Assembly (NCBI GenBank): GCA_016215625.1
Contig: JACRIW010000115.1
Span: forward strand, 1-44,070
Reading direction: 5' to 3'
DNA from: Candidatus Eiseniibacteriota bacterium
GTDB lineage: Bacteria > Eisenbacteria > RBG-16-71-46
DNA: 44,070 nucleotides
Shown: positions 1 through 9,404 of the stretch, piece after piece
Layout of the letters: every line of letters begins with the position of its first letter
Position numbering within the stretch: position 1 is the first letter of the stretch
The notes under the pieces: generated by a model
Database searches by the model: none
The model's input: only the letters and a program-made list of their open reading frames with translations
Told to the model about the DNA's origin: nothing
Position numbers and translations under genes: made by a program

Positions 1-1
1 C

Positions 2-1139
<1,138 letters not shown>

Positions 1140-1160
1140 CGCCCGTCGAAGGCTCTTCGG

Positions 1161-1188
1161 CGGCCCGCTTCCTTCGGGAGGCGGGCCG
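1161..1188 (+). terminator. Intrinsic terminator of pyrR
   Basis: A 12-bp, almost perfect stem (left arm from CGGCCCGC, right arm to GCGGGCCG, one T.G pair) closes on a stable TTCG tetraloop. T-rich sequence (GTTTTCGGCCGTTTTT) follows within 30 nt. It lies 22 nt after the pyrR stop. Confidence 0.8.
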
Positions 1189-1310
1189 TTCGCGTTTTCG
1201 GCCGTTTTTCGCGCCCGCGGCGCTGGCCACCCCGCCGCCGGAGGCGGCCGGTCTTCTCGCGCGGAGAACAATCGTCGGCTTGTGACTCGTGGAACTAGCA
1301 GTTTCTTCGC

Positions 1311-1338
1311 TTGAGGCCGTGCGTCCGCGACGTATCAT
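1311..1338 (+). promoter_or_regulatory. Candidate sigma70-type promoter for the Lrp-EamA pair
   Basis: TTGAGG (1311-1316), a 16-nt spacer and TATCAT (1333-1338, five of six matches to TATAAT) lie 36 nt before the ATG at 1375. This is the best -10 element in the first 10 kb. Lrp proteins usually autoregulate, so this may also be where the product binds. Confidence 0.5.
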
Positions 1339-1374
1339 CCGCGCCCTACCCCGACGTACCGGAGGGCCAAGCCC

Positions 1375-1857
1375 ATGCTCGACGACGTGGATCGCCAGCT
1401 GCTCGAAATCCTTCAGGCCGACGGCCGCACCAGCAACGCCGAACTCGCCCGCCGCGTGAACATGGCGCCCTCGGCCGTGTTCGAGCGAGTGAAGCGCCTC
1501 GAGACCAAGGGCGTGATCCAGGGCTACGGCGCGCACGTGGACCCGCGCGCGATCGAGCGCTCGCTGCTCGCGTACGTGCTCGTGCGCTCCGACGAGCGCA
1601 CCGGCGAGGTGAGCACGGGCGTCTCGCTCGCGCGCGAGCCCGAGGTGCTCGAGGTGCACCACGTGGCGGGGCAGGACAGCTACCTCGTGAAGGTGCGCGT
1701 CAAGGACCCCGAAGCGCTCGGCCGGCTGCTGCGCGAACGCTTCGGCGCCATCTCGACCGTGCGCTCCACGCAGAGCACGATCGCGCTCGAGACCCTCAAG
1801 GAGACGTGGGCGCTGCCCGTGCCCGCGCCGCGGCGGCTGGAGAAGACGCGTGGTTGA
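1375..1857 (+). CDS. Lrp/AsnC family transcriptional regulator
   Basis: The 160-residue product has the standard Lrp layout. The N-terminal helix-turn-helix spans residues 1-60, with 'LDDVDRQLLEILQADGRTSNAELA' and the recognition helix 'MAPSAVFERVKRLETKGVIQGYGA'. The C-terminal RAM effector domain (about 66-145) contains the 'V.EVHHVAGQDSYLVKVRVKD' ligand/oligomer strand-loop. These are amino-acid-responsive octameric regulators. The start is supported by GGAGG 10 nt upstream. The gene overlaps the following EamA exporter by 8 nt and so is co-translated with it. Regulator plus small-molecule exporter suggests sensing and efflux of an amino acid or analogue, as in LysG/LysE-like pairs; the ligand is unknown. 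Confidence 0.9.
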   Translation: MLDDVDRQLLEILQADGRTSNAELARRVNMAPSAVFERVKRLETKGVIQGYGAHVDPRAIERSLLAYVLVRSDERTGEVSTGVSLAREPEVLEVHHVAGQDSYLVKVRVKDPEALGRLLRERFGAISTVRSTQSTIALETLKETWALPVPAPRRLEKTRG

Positions 1858-2812
1858 CGACCTGCGCGAACGCGGGCTGCTGCCGAAGGTCGTGATCGCG
1901 TTCCTGTGCATCTGGCTCGTGTGGGGCTCGACGTTCCTCGCGATCCGGGTCGCCATCGAGCACCTGCCGCCGCTGCTCATGTGCGCGGTCCGGCTGCTGC
2001 TCGCCGGCGCCATGCTGTTCGCCTGGGCGAAGGCGACCGGCGTCGCGTGGCCCGAGGGCAAGCAGCTGCGCAACGCCGCGCTCGTCGGCATCCTGCTGCC
2101 CGCGACCGGCAACGCCTCGGTGACGATCGGCGTGCAGCACATGCCGTCGGGACTCGCGGCGCTCATGGTGAGCACGATCCCGCTGTGGATGGCGCTGATC
2201 GCGTCGGTCGGGCGCTTCGCGGTGCGGCCCGCGCCGCAGGTCGTCGTGGGTCTCGTGCTCGGGTTCTCGGGCATCGTGCTGCTCATCGGCCCCGGGCTCG
2301 TGAACTCGAAGCTCGCGGAGTTCTCGCCGCTCTGGGCGCTCGTGCCGATCGCCGGCTCGGTGTCGTGGGCGTGGGGCTCGCTGTGGTCGCGGTGCGTGAG
2401 CATGCCGTCCTCGCCGCTGCTCTCGACGGGCGTGGGCATGCTCGCCGGTGGCGTGTGCGTGCTGGCGCTCTCGGGCGCGCTCGGCGAGTTCGGGCGCTTC
2501 CGCCCGGCCGAGGTGCCGGCGCATTCGGTCGCGGCGCTGCTCTACCTCGTGGTGTTCGGCTCCGTCGTGGGCTTCACGGCCTACCTGTACCTGCTGCGCA
2601 CAGTGCCGCCCGCCGTGGTGAGCACGTACGCGTTCGTGAACCCGATCGTCGCGATGGCGCTCGGCTGGGCGTTCGCGGGTGAGGCGCTCACGGGCCGCAC
2701 GCTGGCCGCGGCCGCGATCGTGATCGTCGCCGTCGTGCTCATCACGACCGCGCGGGCGGGCGCGCGGCCGGCCGCGAGTCCGGCCGCATCGGCGGAGCCC
2801 GCGAAGCCTTAG
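1850..2812 (+). CDS. EamA/DMT-superfamily metabolite exporter
   Basis: The 320-residue protein starts at GTG 1850 inside the end of the regulator gene. It has about ten hydrophobic segments in two homologous EamA halves. The first opens with 'FLCIWLVWGSTFLAIRVAIEHLPPLL'; the second ends with 'YAFVNPIVAMALGWAFAGEALTGRTL', the hallmark end of the second EamA repeat. The family (RhaT/YdcZ/YedA-like) exports amino acids, nucleosides or other small metabolites across the inner membrane. Coupling to an Lrp-type regulator makes amino-acid export the best guess. The C-terminal tail is an Ala/Pro-rich cytosolic extension. It ends in TAG, evidence that TAG is an ordinary stop here. Confidence 0.85.
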   Translation: MVDDLRERGLLPKVVIAFLCIWLVWGSTFLAIRVAIEHLPPLLMCAVRLLLAGAMLFAWAKATGVAWPEGKQLRNAALVGILLPATGNASVTIGVQHMPSGLAALMVSTIPLWMALIASVGRFAVRPAPQVVVGLVLGFSGIVLLIGPGLVNSKLAEFSPLWALVPIAGSVSWAWGSLWSRCVSMPSSPLLSTGVGMLAGGVCVLALSGALGEFGRFRPAEVPAHSVAALLYLVVFGSVVGFTAYLYLLRTVPPAVVSTYAFVNPIVAMALGWAFAGEALTGRTLAAAAIVIVAVVLITTARAGARPAASPAASAEPAKP

Positions 2813-2880
2813 TGCTTTACCTCGGCGCGGCGCGCGGCTAGGTTGCGGACGATCCCGCACACATCCTCCGGAGCCCGCCG

Positions 2881-4221
2881 ATGACCTCTCTGCGCAAGGA
2901 AACCGAGAGCGAAGCCGGCCTGGCGGTCGACGACCTCCAGGAGACCTGGCGCATCCTCGCGCCGGAGGACCGGCTCGAGGCGTTCCTCGACCTGCCGCGC
3001 GCGGACGCCGAGGATTTCTTCCTCGACCTCTCGGCGCGCGACCAGTACGAGCTCATCAACGCGCTGCCCGGGCCGCAGCGGCGCTCGTGGATGCGGCTGC
3101 TGCCGCCCGACGACGCCGTGGACGTGGTGCAGGAGGCCGAGGAGCACTCCGAGCGCTACGAACTGCTCGCGCTGCTCGACGAACAGACCAAGAACGAAGT
3201 CACCGCGCTGCTCGCGTACGCCGAGGACGACGCCGGCGGCTTGATGACGCCGAGCTACGCGCGCGTGCGTCCCGACGTGTCGGTGGACGAGGCGATCGCG
3301 TACCTGCGCCGCCAGGGCCGCGACCGGCTCGAGCACGTGAACTACGTGTACGTGCTCGACGCCGACCAGAAGCTGCTCGGCATCGTCTCGTTCCGCGACC
3401 TGTTCACCGCGGCGCCCTCGCGCACGGTGCGCGACATCATGGCCGCGGACATCGTGACCGCGCAGGAGGACACGGACCAGGAAGCGCTGGGCCAGCTCTT
3501 CGCGCAGCACGATCTCCAGGCGATCCCGGTCGTGGACGCCGATGGGCGCATGAAGGGCATCGTGACCGTCGACGACATCGTCGACGTGCTGCAGGAAGAG
3601 GCCACCGAAGACATCCAGAAGATCGGCGGTACCGAGGCACTCGACGCGCCGTATCTCGAGGTGAGCTTCTTCGAGATGCTCAAGAAGCGCGTCGTCTGGC
3701 TCGCGGTGCTGTTCGTGGGCGAGTCGTTCACCGCCGCCGCGATGGGCCGTTTCGAGAACGAGATCGCCAAGGCCGTCGTGCTGAGCCTGTTCATCCCGCT
3801 CATCATCTCGAGCGGCGGCAACAGCGGCTCGCAGGCGTCCACGCTCGTCATCCGAGCCATGGCGCTGGGCGAGGTCACGTTGAGCGACTGGTGGCGCGTC
3901 GTGCACCGCGAGATCGTGCAGGGCTTCTCGATGGGCGCGATCCTCGCCGTGATCGGCTTCGGCCGCGTGGTCGCGTGGCAGAGCGCGTTCCATTCGTACG
4001 GCGAGCACTACATGCTCGTCGCGCTCACGGTGGCGCTGAGCGTCGTCGGCGTCGTGATGTTCGGGACGATCGTCGGCTCGATGCTGCCGTTCCTGCTCAA
4101 GCGCATCGGCCTCGACCCCGCGAGCGCCTCGGCGCCGTTCGTCGCCACGCTCGTGGACGTCACCGGCATCGTGATCTACTTCACGTTCGCGAGCCTGCTG
4201 CTCCGGGGCGTGCTGCTCTAA
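2881..4221 (+). CDS. mgtE: MgtE-family magnesium transporter
   Basis: The 446-residue protein has full MgtE architecture. The N-terminal superhelical domain (about 20-125, 'LINALPGPQRRSWMRLLPPDDAVDVVQE') is followed by two CBS domains (about 125-250, including 'AIPVVDADGRMKGIVTVDDIVDVLQEE') and a connecting helix. A C-terminal membrane domain of five helices follows (about 280-446). Conserved pore motifs are visible: 'SSGGNSGSQASTLVIRAMALGE' and 'DPASASAPFVATLVDVTGIVIYF', the latter holding the Asp that binds Mg2+ in the pore. The dimeric channel admits Mg2+ when cytosolic Mg2+ is low; the CBS and N domains act as the Mg2+ sensor. The gene is preceded by CCGGAG at -10. It converges with the cca-like gene only 5 nt after its stop. 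Confidence 0.95.
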   Translation: MTSLRKETESEAGLAVDDLQETWRILAPEDRLEAFLDLPRADAEDFFLDLSARDQYELINALPGPQRRSWMRLLPPDDAVDVVQEAEEHSERYELLALLDEQTKNEVTALLAYAEDDAGGLMTPSYARVRPDVSVDEAIAYLRRQGRDRLEHVNYVYVLDADQKLLGIVSFRDLFTAAPSRTVRDIMAADIVTAQEDTDQEALGQLFAQHDLQAIPVVDADGRMKGIVTVDDIVDVLQEEATEDIQKIGGTEALDAPYLEVSFFEMLKKRVVWLAVLFVGESFTAAAMGRFENEIAKAVVLSLFIPLIISSGGNSGSQASTLVIRAMALGEVTLSDWWRVVHREIVQGFSMGAILAVIGFGRVVAWQSAFHSYGEHYMLVALTVALSVVGVVMFGTIVGSMLPFLLKRIGLDPASASAPFVATLVDVTGIVIYFTFASLLLRGVLL

Positions 4222-4226
4222 GCGCG

Positions 4227-5642
4227 TCAGTCGCGCTCGCGCTGTCCGCGAGCGTCCAGCCAGGCGAGCGCGCCGCCCAAGTCCTCGAACGCGCCGTCGA
4301 GCTGCGCCTCGAACGCCTCGTGCAGCACGGGACCGAGCGACGGGCCGGGCGCGAACCCGCGCGCGATCAGGTGACGGCCGAGCAGGAGGGGCCGCGGCGC
4401 CTGGTCGCGCACGCGCAGGTTGGCCGCGGTGCGCAGCATGTCGTGGTAGGCCGGCGGCGGTTCGGCGGAAAGCCCCGGCCGGCCACCGAGGTCCGCGCGG
4501 ATGATCGCGGCGAGCCCGTCGATCGTCTCCGGGTGCAGGCGCCGCGCGAGCCGGCGCACCGCGCGATCGGTCCCGACCTGCAGGTAGCCCATGTGCTGCG
4601 TCACGAGGGGCACGACGCGCTCCACGAGCTCGCGCGGCGCGGCGATGCGTGCGAGGAAGCGCTCTGCGAGTTCGCCGCCCACCGTCTCGTGGCCGGGCGA
4701 GACGATGCGCTCGACGCCGTCGCGCAGCTCGCGCGCCGTGCACGCCGGCTTTCCGCAGTCGTGCAGCAGCACGGCGAACATCCACGCGATGCGTGTGACC
4801 TCGTCCTCCGTGCGCCACACGGGATCGTGCGCGAGCGCATCCACGCAGTGCCGCGTGTGCGTCCAGACGTCGCCCTCGGGATGCCACTCCGGCTCCTGCG
4901 GCACGCCGACCAGGCCTGCGAGTTCGGGGAAGTGCCGCAGCCAGTCGCTCGCGAGCAGGAACTCGAGCCCCGCCGACGGCCGCACGGCGTGCGCGGCCCA
5001 CTTGCGCCACTCGCCCCAGACGCGCTCGCGCGCGAGGTCGCCGTACGTGTGCGTGATGCCGCGGCAGAGCGCGACCGTCTCGGGCGCGACCTTCATGTCC
5101 ATGCGCGCGGCGAACTGCATGCCGCGAAGCACGCGCAAGGGGTCTTCCGAGAACGCCGCGCTCGTGTGCCTCAGGACGCGGGCGTCGAGGTCCGCGAGCC
5201 CGCCGTGGAAGTCGAGCACTTCGTGCGCGCGCGGATCCCATGCGAGGGCGTTGATCGTGAAGTCGCGCCGTGCGGCGGCTTCGGCGGGATCGAGCGCGGG
5301 GTCGGGCGTGACGACGAAGCCACGGTGTCCCGGGGCGACGTGCGAGTCGCGGCGCGGCAGCGAGAAGTCCACGCTCGAGCCGTCGGGCAGCCGCAGCACG
5401 ATGACGCCGAACGAACGTCCCACGACGTCGGTCGCACCGAAGGGAGCGAGCACGCGCTCGAGCGTTTCGTAGTCGGTGCCGTAGACCTCGACGTCGAAGT
5501 CCTTGCCCGCGCGTCCCAGCAGTTCGTCGCGCACGCATCCGCCCACGAGCAGCGCGCGCGAGAACACCTCGTGCGAATCGAGCACGCGCTGCAACGCGGG
5601 AGGGACGGCGATCGTGAGCGGCTTGCGGACGAGCGGTGACAT
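4227..5642 (-). CDS. cca: CCA tRNA nucleotidyltransferase / poly(A) polymerase family, with HD domain
   Basis: The 471-residue product begins with a class II nucleotidyltransferase head: 'LVGGCVRDELLGRAGKDFDVEVYG' (GG + DxD metal-binding motif), then 'RRDFTINALAWD' and the 'ARVLRHTSAAFSEDPLRVLRG' RNA-binding neck. An HD phosphohydrolase domain follows ('HTRHCVDAL', 'MFAVLLHDCGKP', 'SPGHETVGGELAERF'). This head-plus-HD layout is that of bacterial CCA-adding enzymes, which repair or build tRNA 3' ends, although poly(A) polymerases share the head. ATG 5642 is chosen because homology starts soon after it. No good ribosome-binding site is visible, and an ATG about 13 codons upstream is possible. 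The gene sits 20 nt downstream of the HNH gene on the same strand. Confidence 0.9.
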   Translation of the reverse strand: MSPLVRKPLTIAVPPALQRVLDSHEVFSRALLVGGCVRDELLGRAGKDFDVEVYGTDYETLERVLAPFGATDVVGRSFGVIVLRLPDGSSVDFSLPRRDSHVAPGHRGFVVTPDPALDPAEAAARRDFTINALAWDPRAHEVLDFHGGLADLDARVLRHTSAAFSEDPLRVLRGMQFAARMDMKVAPETVALCRGITHTYGDLARERVWGEWRKWAAHAVRPSAGLEFLLASDWLRHFPELAGLVGVPQEPEWHPEGDVWTHTRHCVDALAHDPVWRTEDEVTRIAWMFAVLLHDCGKPACTARELRDGVERIVSPGHETVGGELAERFLARIAAPRELVERVVPLVTQHMGYLQVGTDRAVRRLARRLHPETIDGLAAIIRADLGGRPGLSAEPPPAYHDMLRTAANLRVRDQAPRPLLLGRHLIARGFAPGPSLGPVLHEAFEAQLDGAFEDLGGALAWLDARGQRERD

Positions 5643-5662
5643 GGCGTCCGCAGGATAGACGC

Positions 5663-6772
5663 TCACGGGCGAGGAGTGCATGTTCGGGATGCGGGCGCAT
5701 GCGGCGCTCCGGTCCGGGAACTCGCCCCGCCGCGCCGCGCCGCCCACGCTCTCTTCCCGCGCATGAACTTCGCCCCGAGTACTCGTTCGGCCTCGTACTG
5801 GTTGTGCGCGTGACAAAGCAGCCGGACATTATCGAAGGTCGATTCGCCGCCCTTGGCGACGGGAATGCGGTGATCGAACTCGATTCGCTCTCGGCAGGTG
5901 CAGCGATGCCCGTCGGTGCCGACGAATGTGCAACGGCCGCCGTCGCGTTCCCAAACTTCACGTTTCACGTGGGCCGGGATCTGCCGGGCCTGCGCCGGGG
6001 ATGCCTCACTCTTGCCTCCGTCGCGCGAGTGAACCTTCGATCGTGCGGCACGTGGACGCGAGGCCTCGGCGAACTTCTGCTTGCGCAGGACGGGCAGCGC
6101 GATCCCGAGAAGCGCCTCGAGTACCTCCGACAGCTCTCGAGAAGCCAGGCGATGGCTCAAGAGCTCTCGCGCTTCCTGCAGCTGCTCGTACACCTGCATC
6201 GAGAGCGTGGCGCTCACATGCATGCTCGTCGGCGAGAGCGGCGTGTGCTGCGTGCGCGAAGCGCGCGGCGCCTGACGCTCGACGTTCGGGCGCGCGGCGG
6301 GAGCCCTGGTCGCTTCCGAATCAGCCTGCGCATCACCCGCAGCTCCACTCGCCCAAAGTGGTCCCATCGATTCGGCTGATTCGCTCGACCCGGACGGAGC
6401 AACTGGCCGTACGGCCAGTTCTGCTGACGAAGTGCTGACGTCGCGGTTCTCGTTGCGCGCGGCGGTCGACGCGGAGTGGAAAGGAACCTCACGCTCCTTC
6501 GTCGGGACGTCCGGCTTCGGCGCGATCGCGGCGAGCAGGCGCGCTGCCGTGTGCTCGGTCAGTTCGGGCGCGAGAAGCACCAACGCAGAGATCGTCAGTC
6601 GTCCGATCGAGGGGTATCCGGCGGGGACGTAGCGCCGCCTGGACTCCATCTCGCCCAGGTACAACAGGAGCTCGGCGGTGGAGGCGCGATCGTTCTCGAC
6701 GCGTGCGGCGTATTCGCGATCGAGCGCTTCGTTCGACAACTGCGTCACCGACCAGTTGCGCGCGGTGTTCAT
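5663..6772 (-). CDS. HNH endonuclease-domain protein with shortened N-terminal domain
   Basis: The 369-residue product carries a C-terminal HNH nuclease domain (about 285-345): 'IPAHVKREVWERDGGRCTFVGTDGHRCTCRERIEFDHRIPVAKGGESTFDNVRLLCHAHNQ'-type sequence, with paired zinc cysteines, the catalytic DH and the final HN. The N terminus ('LSNEALDREY...TAELLLYLGEMESRRRYVPAGYPSI', then directly 'GRLTISALVLLAPELTEHTA') matches a repeated high-GC family in which about 40 residues normally lie between the GYPS motif and the 'G.L.LSALVLLAPHLT' motif. Here they are missing in frame. The middle (about 105-225) is Ser/Ala-rich linker. ATG 6772 is the only start that precedes the family homology closely. 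The role is unknown; the family resembles domesticated or mobile nucleases. Confidence 0.75.
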   Translation of the reverse strand: MNTARNWSVTQLSNEALDREYAARVENDRASTAELLLYLGEMESRRRYVPAGYPSIGRLTISALVLLAPELTEHTAARLLAAIAPKPDVPTKEREVPFHSASTAARNENRDVSTSSAELAVRPVAPSGSSESAESMGPLWASGAAGDAQADSEATRAPAARPNVERQAPRASRTQHTPLSPTSMHVSATLSMQVYEQLQEARELLSHRLASRELSEVLEALLGIALPVLRKQKFAEASRPRAARSKVHSRDGGKSEASPAQARQIPAHVKREVWERDGGRCTFVGTDGHRCTCRERIEFDHRIPVAKGGESTFDNVRLLCHAHNQYEAERVLGAKFMRGKRAWAARRGGASSRTGAPHAPASRTCTPRP

Positions 6773-7125
6773 GGAACTCGTCTCGCTTCGGGGGCGAGAG
6801 AGGTGTGTGTGTCGCCTGCCGGCGGGCAGCAGCGACAGGCCCTGTATATCACGGCACTTTTCGCGTTCCGCCGTTCCCCGCACGGGCGCGATCGGCGCTC
6901 GTCGCGAAAACTTTCGAGCGATCGCACACGTTCTCGCGACGGCGCTCACGCATGGAGCGCTCGCGCGCGCTTCCGGCAGGCGTCGCGACCTCGGGCAGGG
7001 CCACACGCGAGAGGCGTCAACGGGAATCTCGCCGCAGGCGGACGCACTCCGCGCACCCCTCGCTCGAAGGGCGCTCCCTCAATTCCCTCAACACCTCCGC
7101 GCCTCCACCGTGTAGTTTTTGCGGC
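6773..7125. other. Noncoding interval between divergent HNH and GNAT genes
   Basis: These 353 bp separate two divergently transcribed genes. They are less strictly GC-rich than the flanks, with patches such as GTGTGTGTGTC (6802-6812) and CTGTATATCACG (6841-6852). A small palindrome, CTGCCGGCGGGCAG, lies near 6819-6832. Promoters in both directions must lie here, but I find no convincing -35/-10 pair and no gene. Confidence 0.4.
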
Positions 7126-7662
7126 ATGGCTTCCTCGCTCTCGACTCACCGAATGACCACGGAGCGTCTCGACCTCGTCGCGGGTACGCTCGCGCTCGCC
7201 GAAGCGGAACTCGCCGGAGACGGCGGGTTCGCCGCGCTGCTCGGCGTCGTGGTGCCGCCGTCGTGGCCGCCGGGCGAGTACGACCGCACCGCGATCGAGT
7301 ACCTGCGCGACCGCATGCGCGAAGGGGGCGAGGCCTGCGCGGGCTGGTACTCGTGGTACGCGATCGAACGCGCCACGGGCACGCTCGTCGCGGCCGGCGG
7401 CTACTTCGGACCGCCCGTCGACGGGGTCGTCGAGATCGGCTACTCGGTGCTGCCCGAAGTGCAGCGCCGCGGCATCGCCACCGAGATGGCGCGCGCGCTC
7501 GTCACGCGTGCGTTCGCGCACCCGCTCGTGCGCACCGTGCGCGCACACACGTACGACACGAACCCCGCGTCCATCCGCGTGCTCGAGCGCTGCGGTTTCG
7601 CGCGCCGGGGCCCCGGGGAGTCGCCGGGCGCGGTCGAGTTCCGCATCGAGCGCCCCTCGTGA
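7126..7662 (+). CDS. GNAT-family N-acetyltransferase (RimJ/RimL-like)
   Basis: The 178-residue protein has the four GNAT motifs in order: 'AIERATGTLVAAGGYFGPPVDGVVEIGYSVLPEVQRRGIATEMARALVTRAF', where QRRGIAT is the acetyl-CoA pyrophosphate-binding loop, then 'VRAHTYDTNPASIRVLERCGFARRG', the typical motif B. The N-terminal 'TTERLDL' is characteristic of the Acetyltransf_3 (RimJ/L) branch that acetylates protein N termini or small amines. ATG 7126 is used; ATG 7153 is an equally possible start that would begin right at TTERLDL. The stop overlaps the next start by 4 nt (GTGA). The substrate cannot be told. Confidence 0.85.
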   Translation: MASSLSTHRMTTERLDLVAGTLALAEAELAGDGGFAALLGVVVPPSWPPGEYDRTAIEYLRDRMREGGEACAGWYSWYAIERATGTLVAAGGYFGPPVDGVVEIGYSVLPEVQRRGIATEMARALVTRAFAHPLVRTVRAHTYDTNPASIRVLERCGFARRGPGESPGAVEFRIERPS

Positions 7663-8864
7663 AGAGCGCGCGCGCGTTCCTCCTGCTCGCGCTCGCCGCG
7701 GCCGGCCTCGTGTGGTTCCACCGGCAGGCGTGGCCGACGCTCGACGCGTTCGCGCTCGCGCTCGATCACGACCGGTCGTTCCAGCAGGACTTCCTCACGC
7801 ACTACTGGCCGACGGGCCACCAGATCCTCACCGACCCGCGCCCGGTCGCGGGCTACTACTACACGGCGTTCTTCGCGCTGCTGCTCGCGCCGCTCGGCGC
7901 GCTGCCGATCGAGCAGGCGGCGCCGCTCTGGACGCTGCTGCAGCTGGCGACCCTCGCCGCGTTCGTCGCGGTCGTGCGCGCGCTGCTGCGGCTCGGGCCG
8001 GCGGCGACGTGCGCGTTCGCGCTGCTGCTCGCCGCCTCGCACCCCGTGCTCCACAACCTGCGCTGGGGGCAGGTGAGCGTGCTCATGGCGGTGGCCTCCG
8101 CCGCATCGGTGCTCGCGCTGCGCGAGCGGCGCAGCGTCGCCGCGGGAGTGCTGCTCGCGTTCGCCGCGGCGATCAAGGTGTACCCGGCCCTCTTCGCGCT
8201 CCTGTTCGTCTTTCGCCGCGACGGCCGGGCGCTCGTTGCATTCGTGCTCGGCACGCTCGCGATGGGTGTGGCGCTGCCGGTGGCGCTGCTCGGCCCGGAG
8301 CAGTGGTGGGCGTTCGAGGTGGCGTCGCGCGAGGGCATCGTGCGCGCGCAGTGGGCGGGTGGCGACGTGAACTCGCAGTACTTCGCCAACGTCGCGCTGC
8401 GCCTGGGCTCGCTGTTCTTCCATCACGTCGGCGGCCGTGCGCTCGGCCGGTTCTTCGCCGCCGCCGGAGTGGCCGCGGCGATCGGCTGCGGCGTACTCGC
8501 GTGGCGCTTGTCGCGCCGGCCGCAGGCGGACCGGCTCGCGCTGCCGCTGGTCGCGCTGTACGCGGCGCTCGCGTTCGTCGTCCGCACGTCGTGGCCGCAC
8601 TACTTCGCGTGGCTGCCGCTGGCGCAGGCCGCGCTGCTCGCGGGGTGTTTCGCGCCGGGCCCGGGGCCGGCGGGACCGCGCCGCGCGCTCGCGGTGCTGC
8701 CGCTGGCGTCCTTCGCGCTGTCGAGCGTGTTCGGCTTCCGCTGGTTTCCCGACTGGAACGCCTACAGCTCGTACGGCGCGCCGTTCGTGGCGCAGTTGCC
8801 GCTGCTTCTGGCGCTCATCGCGATCCTCGCACTCGAGCCCGGGAAGGAGGGCGTGTCCTCGTGA
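7659..8864 (+). CDS. GT87-family polyprenol-phosphate-sugar-dependent glycosyltransferase (membrane)
   Basis: The 401-residue, strongly hydrophobic protein has about nine to ten transmembrane segments. Features of the GT87 (former DUF2029) family are present: a long first periplasmic loop rich in Asp/aromatic residues ('HDRSFQQDFLTHYWPTGHQIL'), 'HNLRWGQVSVLMA', and 'AFAAAIKVYPALFALLFVFRRD'. The family transfers mannose or other sugars from polyprenyl phosphate on the outer face of the inner membrane (PimE, AftC-like). The GTG start at 7659 overlaps the preceding GNAT stop by 4 nt, and its own stop overlaps the next gene by 4 nt, so the three genes are translationally coupled. Confidence 0.75.
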   Translation: MKSARAFLLLALAAAGLVWFHRQAWPTLDAFALALDHDRSFQQDFLTHYWPTGHQILTDPRPVAGYYYTAFFALLLAPLGALPIEQAAPLWTLLQLATLAAFVAVVRALLRLGPAATCAFALLLAASHPVLHNLRWGQVSVLMAVASAASVLALRERRSVAAGVLLAFAAAIKVYPALFALLFVFRRDGRALVAFVLGTLAMGVALPVALLGPEQWWAFEVASREGIVRAQWAGGDVNSQYFANVALRLGSLFFHHVGGRALGRFFAAAGVAAAIGCGVLAWRLSRRPQADRLALPLVALYAALAFVVRTSWPHYFAWLPLAQAALLAGCFAPGPGPAGPRRALAVLPLASFALSSVFGFRWFPDWNAYSSYGAPFVAQLPLLLALIAILALEPGKEGVSS

Positions 8865-9388
8865 GCGGATTGCACCTGCGACTGGCGACCGACGCCGACG
8901 CTCCGGCGCTGCTCGCCATCTACGCGCCGTACGTCGAACGCACGGCGGTCTCGTTCGAGGAAGTCGTGCCCGGGGTGGAGGAGTTCGCCGGGCGCATCCG
9001 CGAGTGCAACGAACGCTGGGCGTGGGTCGTCGCCGAACTGAACGGCGAGGCGGTCGGCTATGCGTACGGCTCGTTGCACCGCAAGCGCGCGGCCTACCGC
9101 TGGTCCGTCGAAGTCTCCGGTTACGTGGACGAGCGCTTCCACCGTCGCGGCATCGCACGCGCGCTGTACGGCGAGCTGCTCGCGCGTCTCGCCGCGCGCG
9201 GCATGTGCAACGCGTACGCCGGGATCGCGCTGCCGAACGAGGCGAGCCTGGCGCTGCACCGCGCGCTCGGCTTCTCCGACATCGGCGTGTTCCCGCGCGT
9301 CGGCCGCAAGTTCGGCCGCTGGCACGACGTGGCGTGGCTGCACAAGGTGCTGCGCGAGTCCCCGCCGGAGGAACCGCTCGAGCGCTGA
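8861..9388 (+). CDS. Phosphinothricin-acetyltransferase-like GNAT N-acetyltransferase
   Basis: The 175-residue product matches the PAT/YncA branch of GNAT enzymes. The N-terminal 'LRLATDADAPALLAIYAPYVERTAVSFEEVVP' with the 'TAVSFE' signature is followed by 'RWSVEVSGYVDERFHRRGIARALYGELLARL' (acetyl-CoA loop HRRGIA) and 'ALPNEASLALHRALGFSDIGVFPRVGRKFGRWHDVAWLHK'. Such enzymes acetylate phosphinothricin, methionine sulfone/sulfoximine or similar amino acids as detoxification. The GTG start at 8861 is 10 nt after AAGGAGG and overlaps the GT87 stop (GTGA). The 3' end faces the DUF3303 gene, with 16 nt between stops. Confidence 0.85.
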   Translation: MSGLHLRLATDADAPALLAIYAPYVERTAVSFEEVVPGVEEFAGRIRECNERWAWVVAELNGEAVGYAYGSLHRKRAAYRWSVEVSGYVDERFHRRGIARALYGELLARLAARGMCNAYAGIALPNEASLALHRALGFSDIGVFPRVGRKFGRWHDVAWLHKVLRESPPEEPLER

Positions 9389-9404
9389 CGCGCGGTCGCG
9401 CTCT

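Noticed and set aside
2809..5961. A 1050-codon minus-strand frame opposite mgtE and overlapping the cca-like gene
   Set aside because: It has no recognisable domains and biased Arg/Ala composition, and it conflicts with the well-supported mgtE and cca frames.
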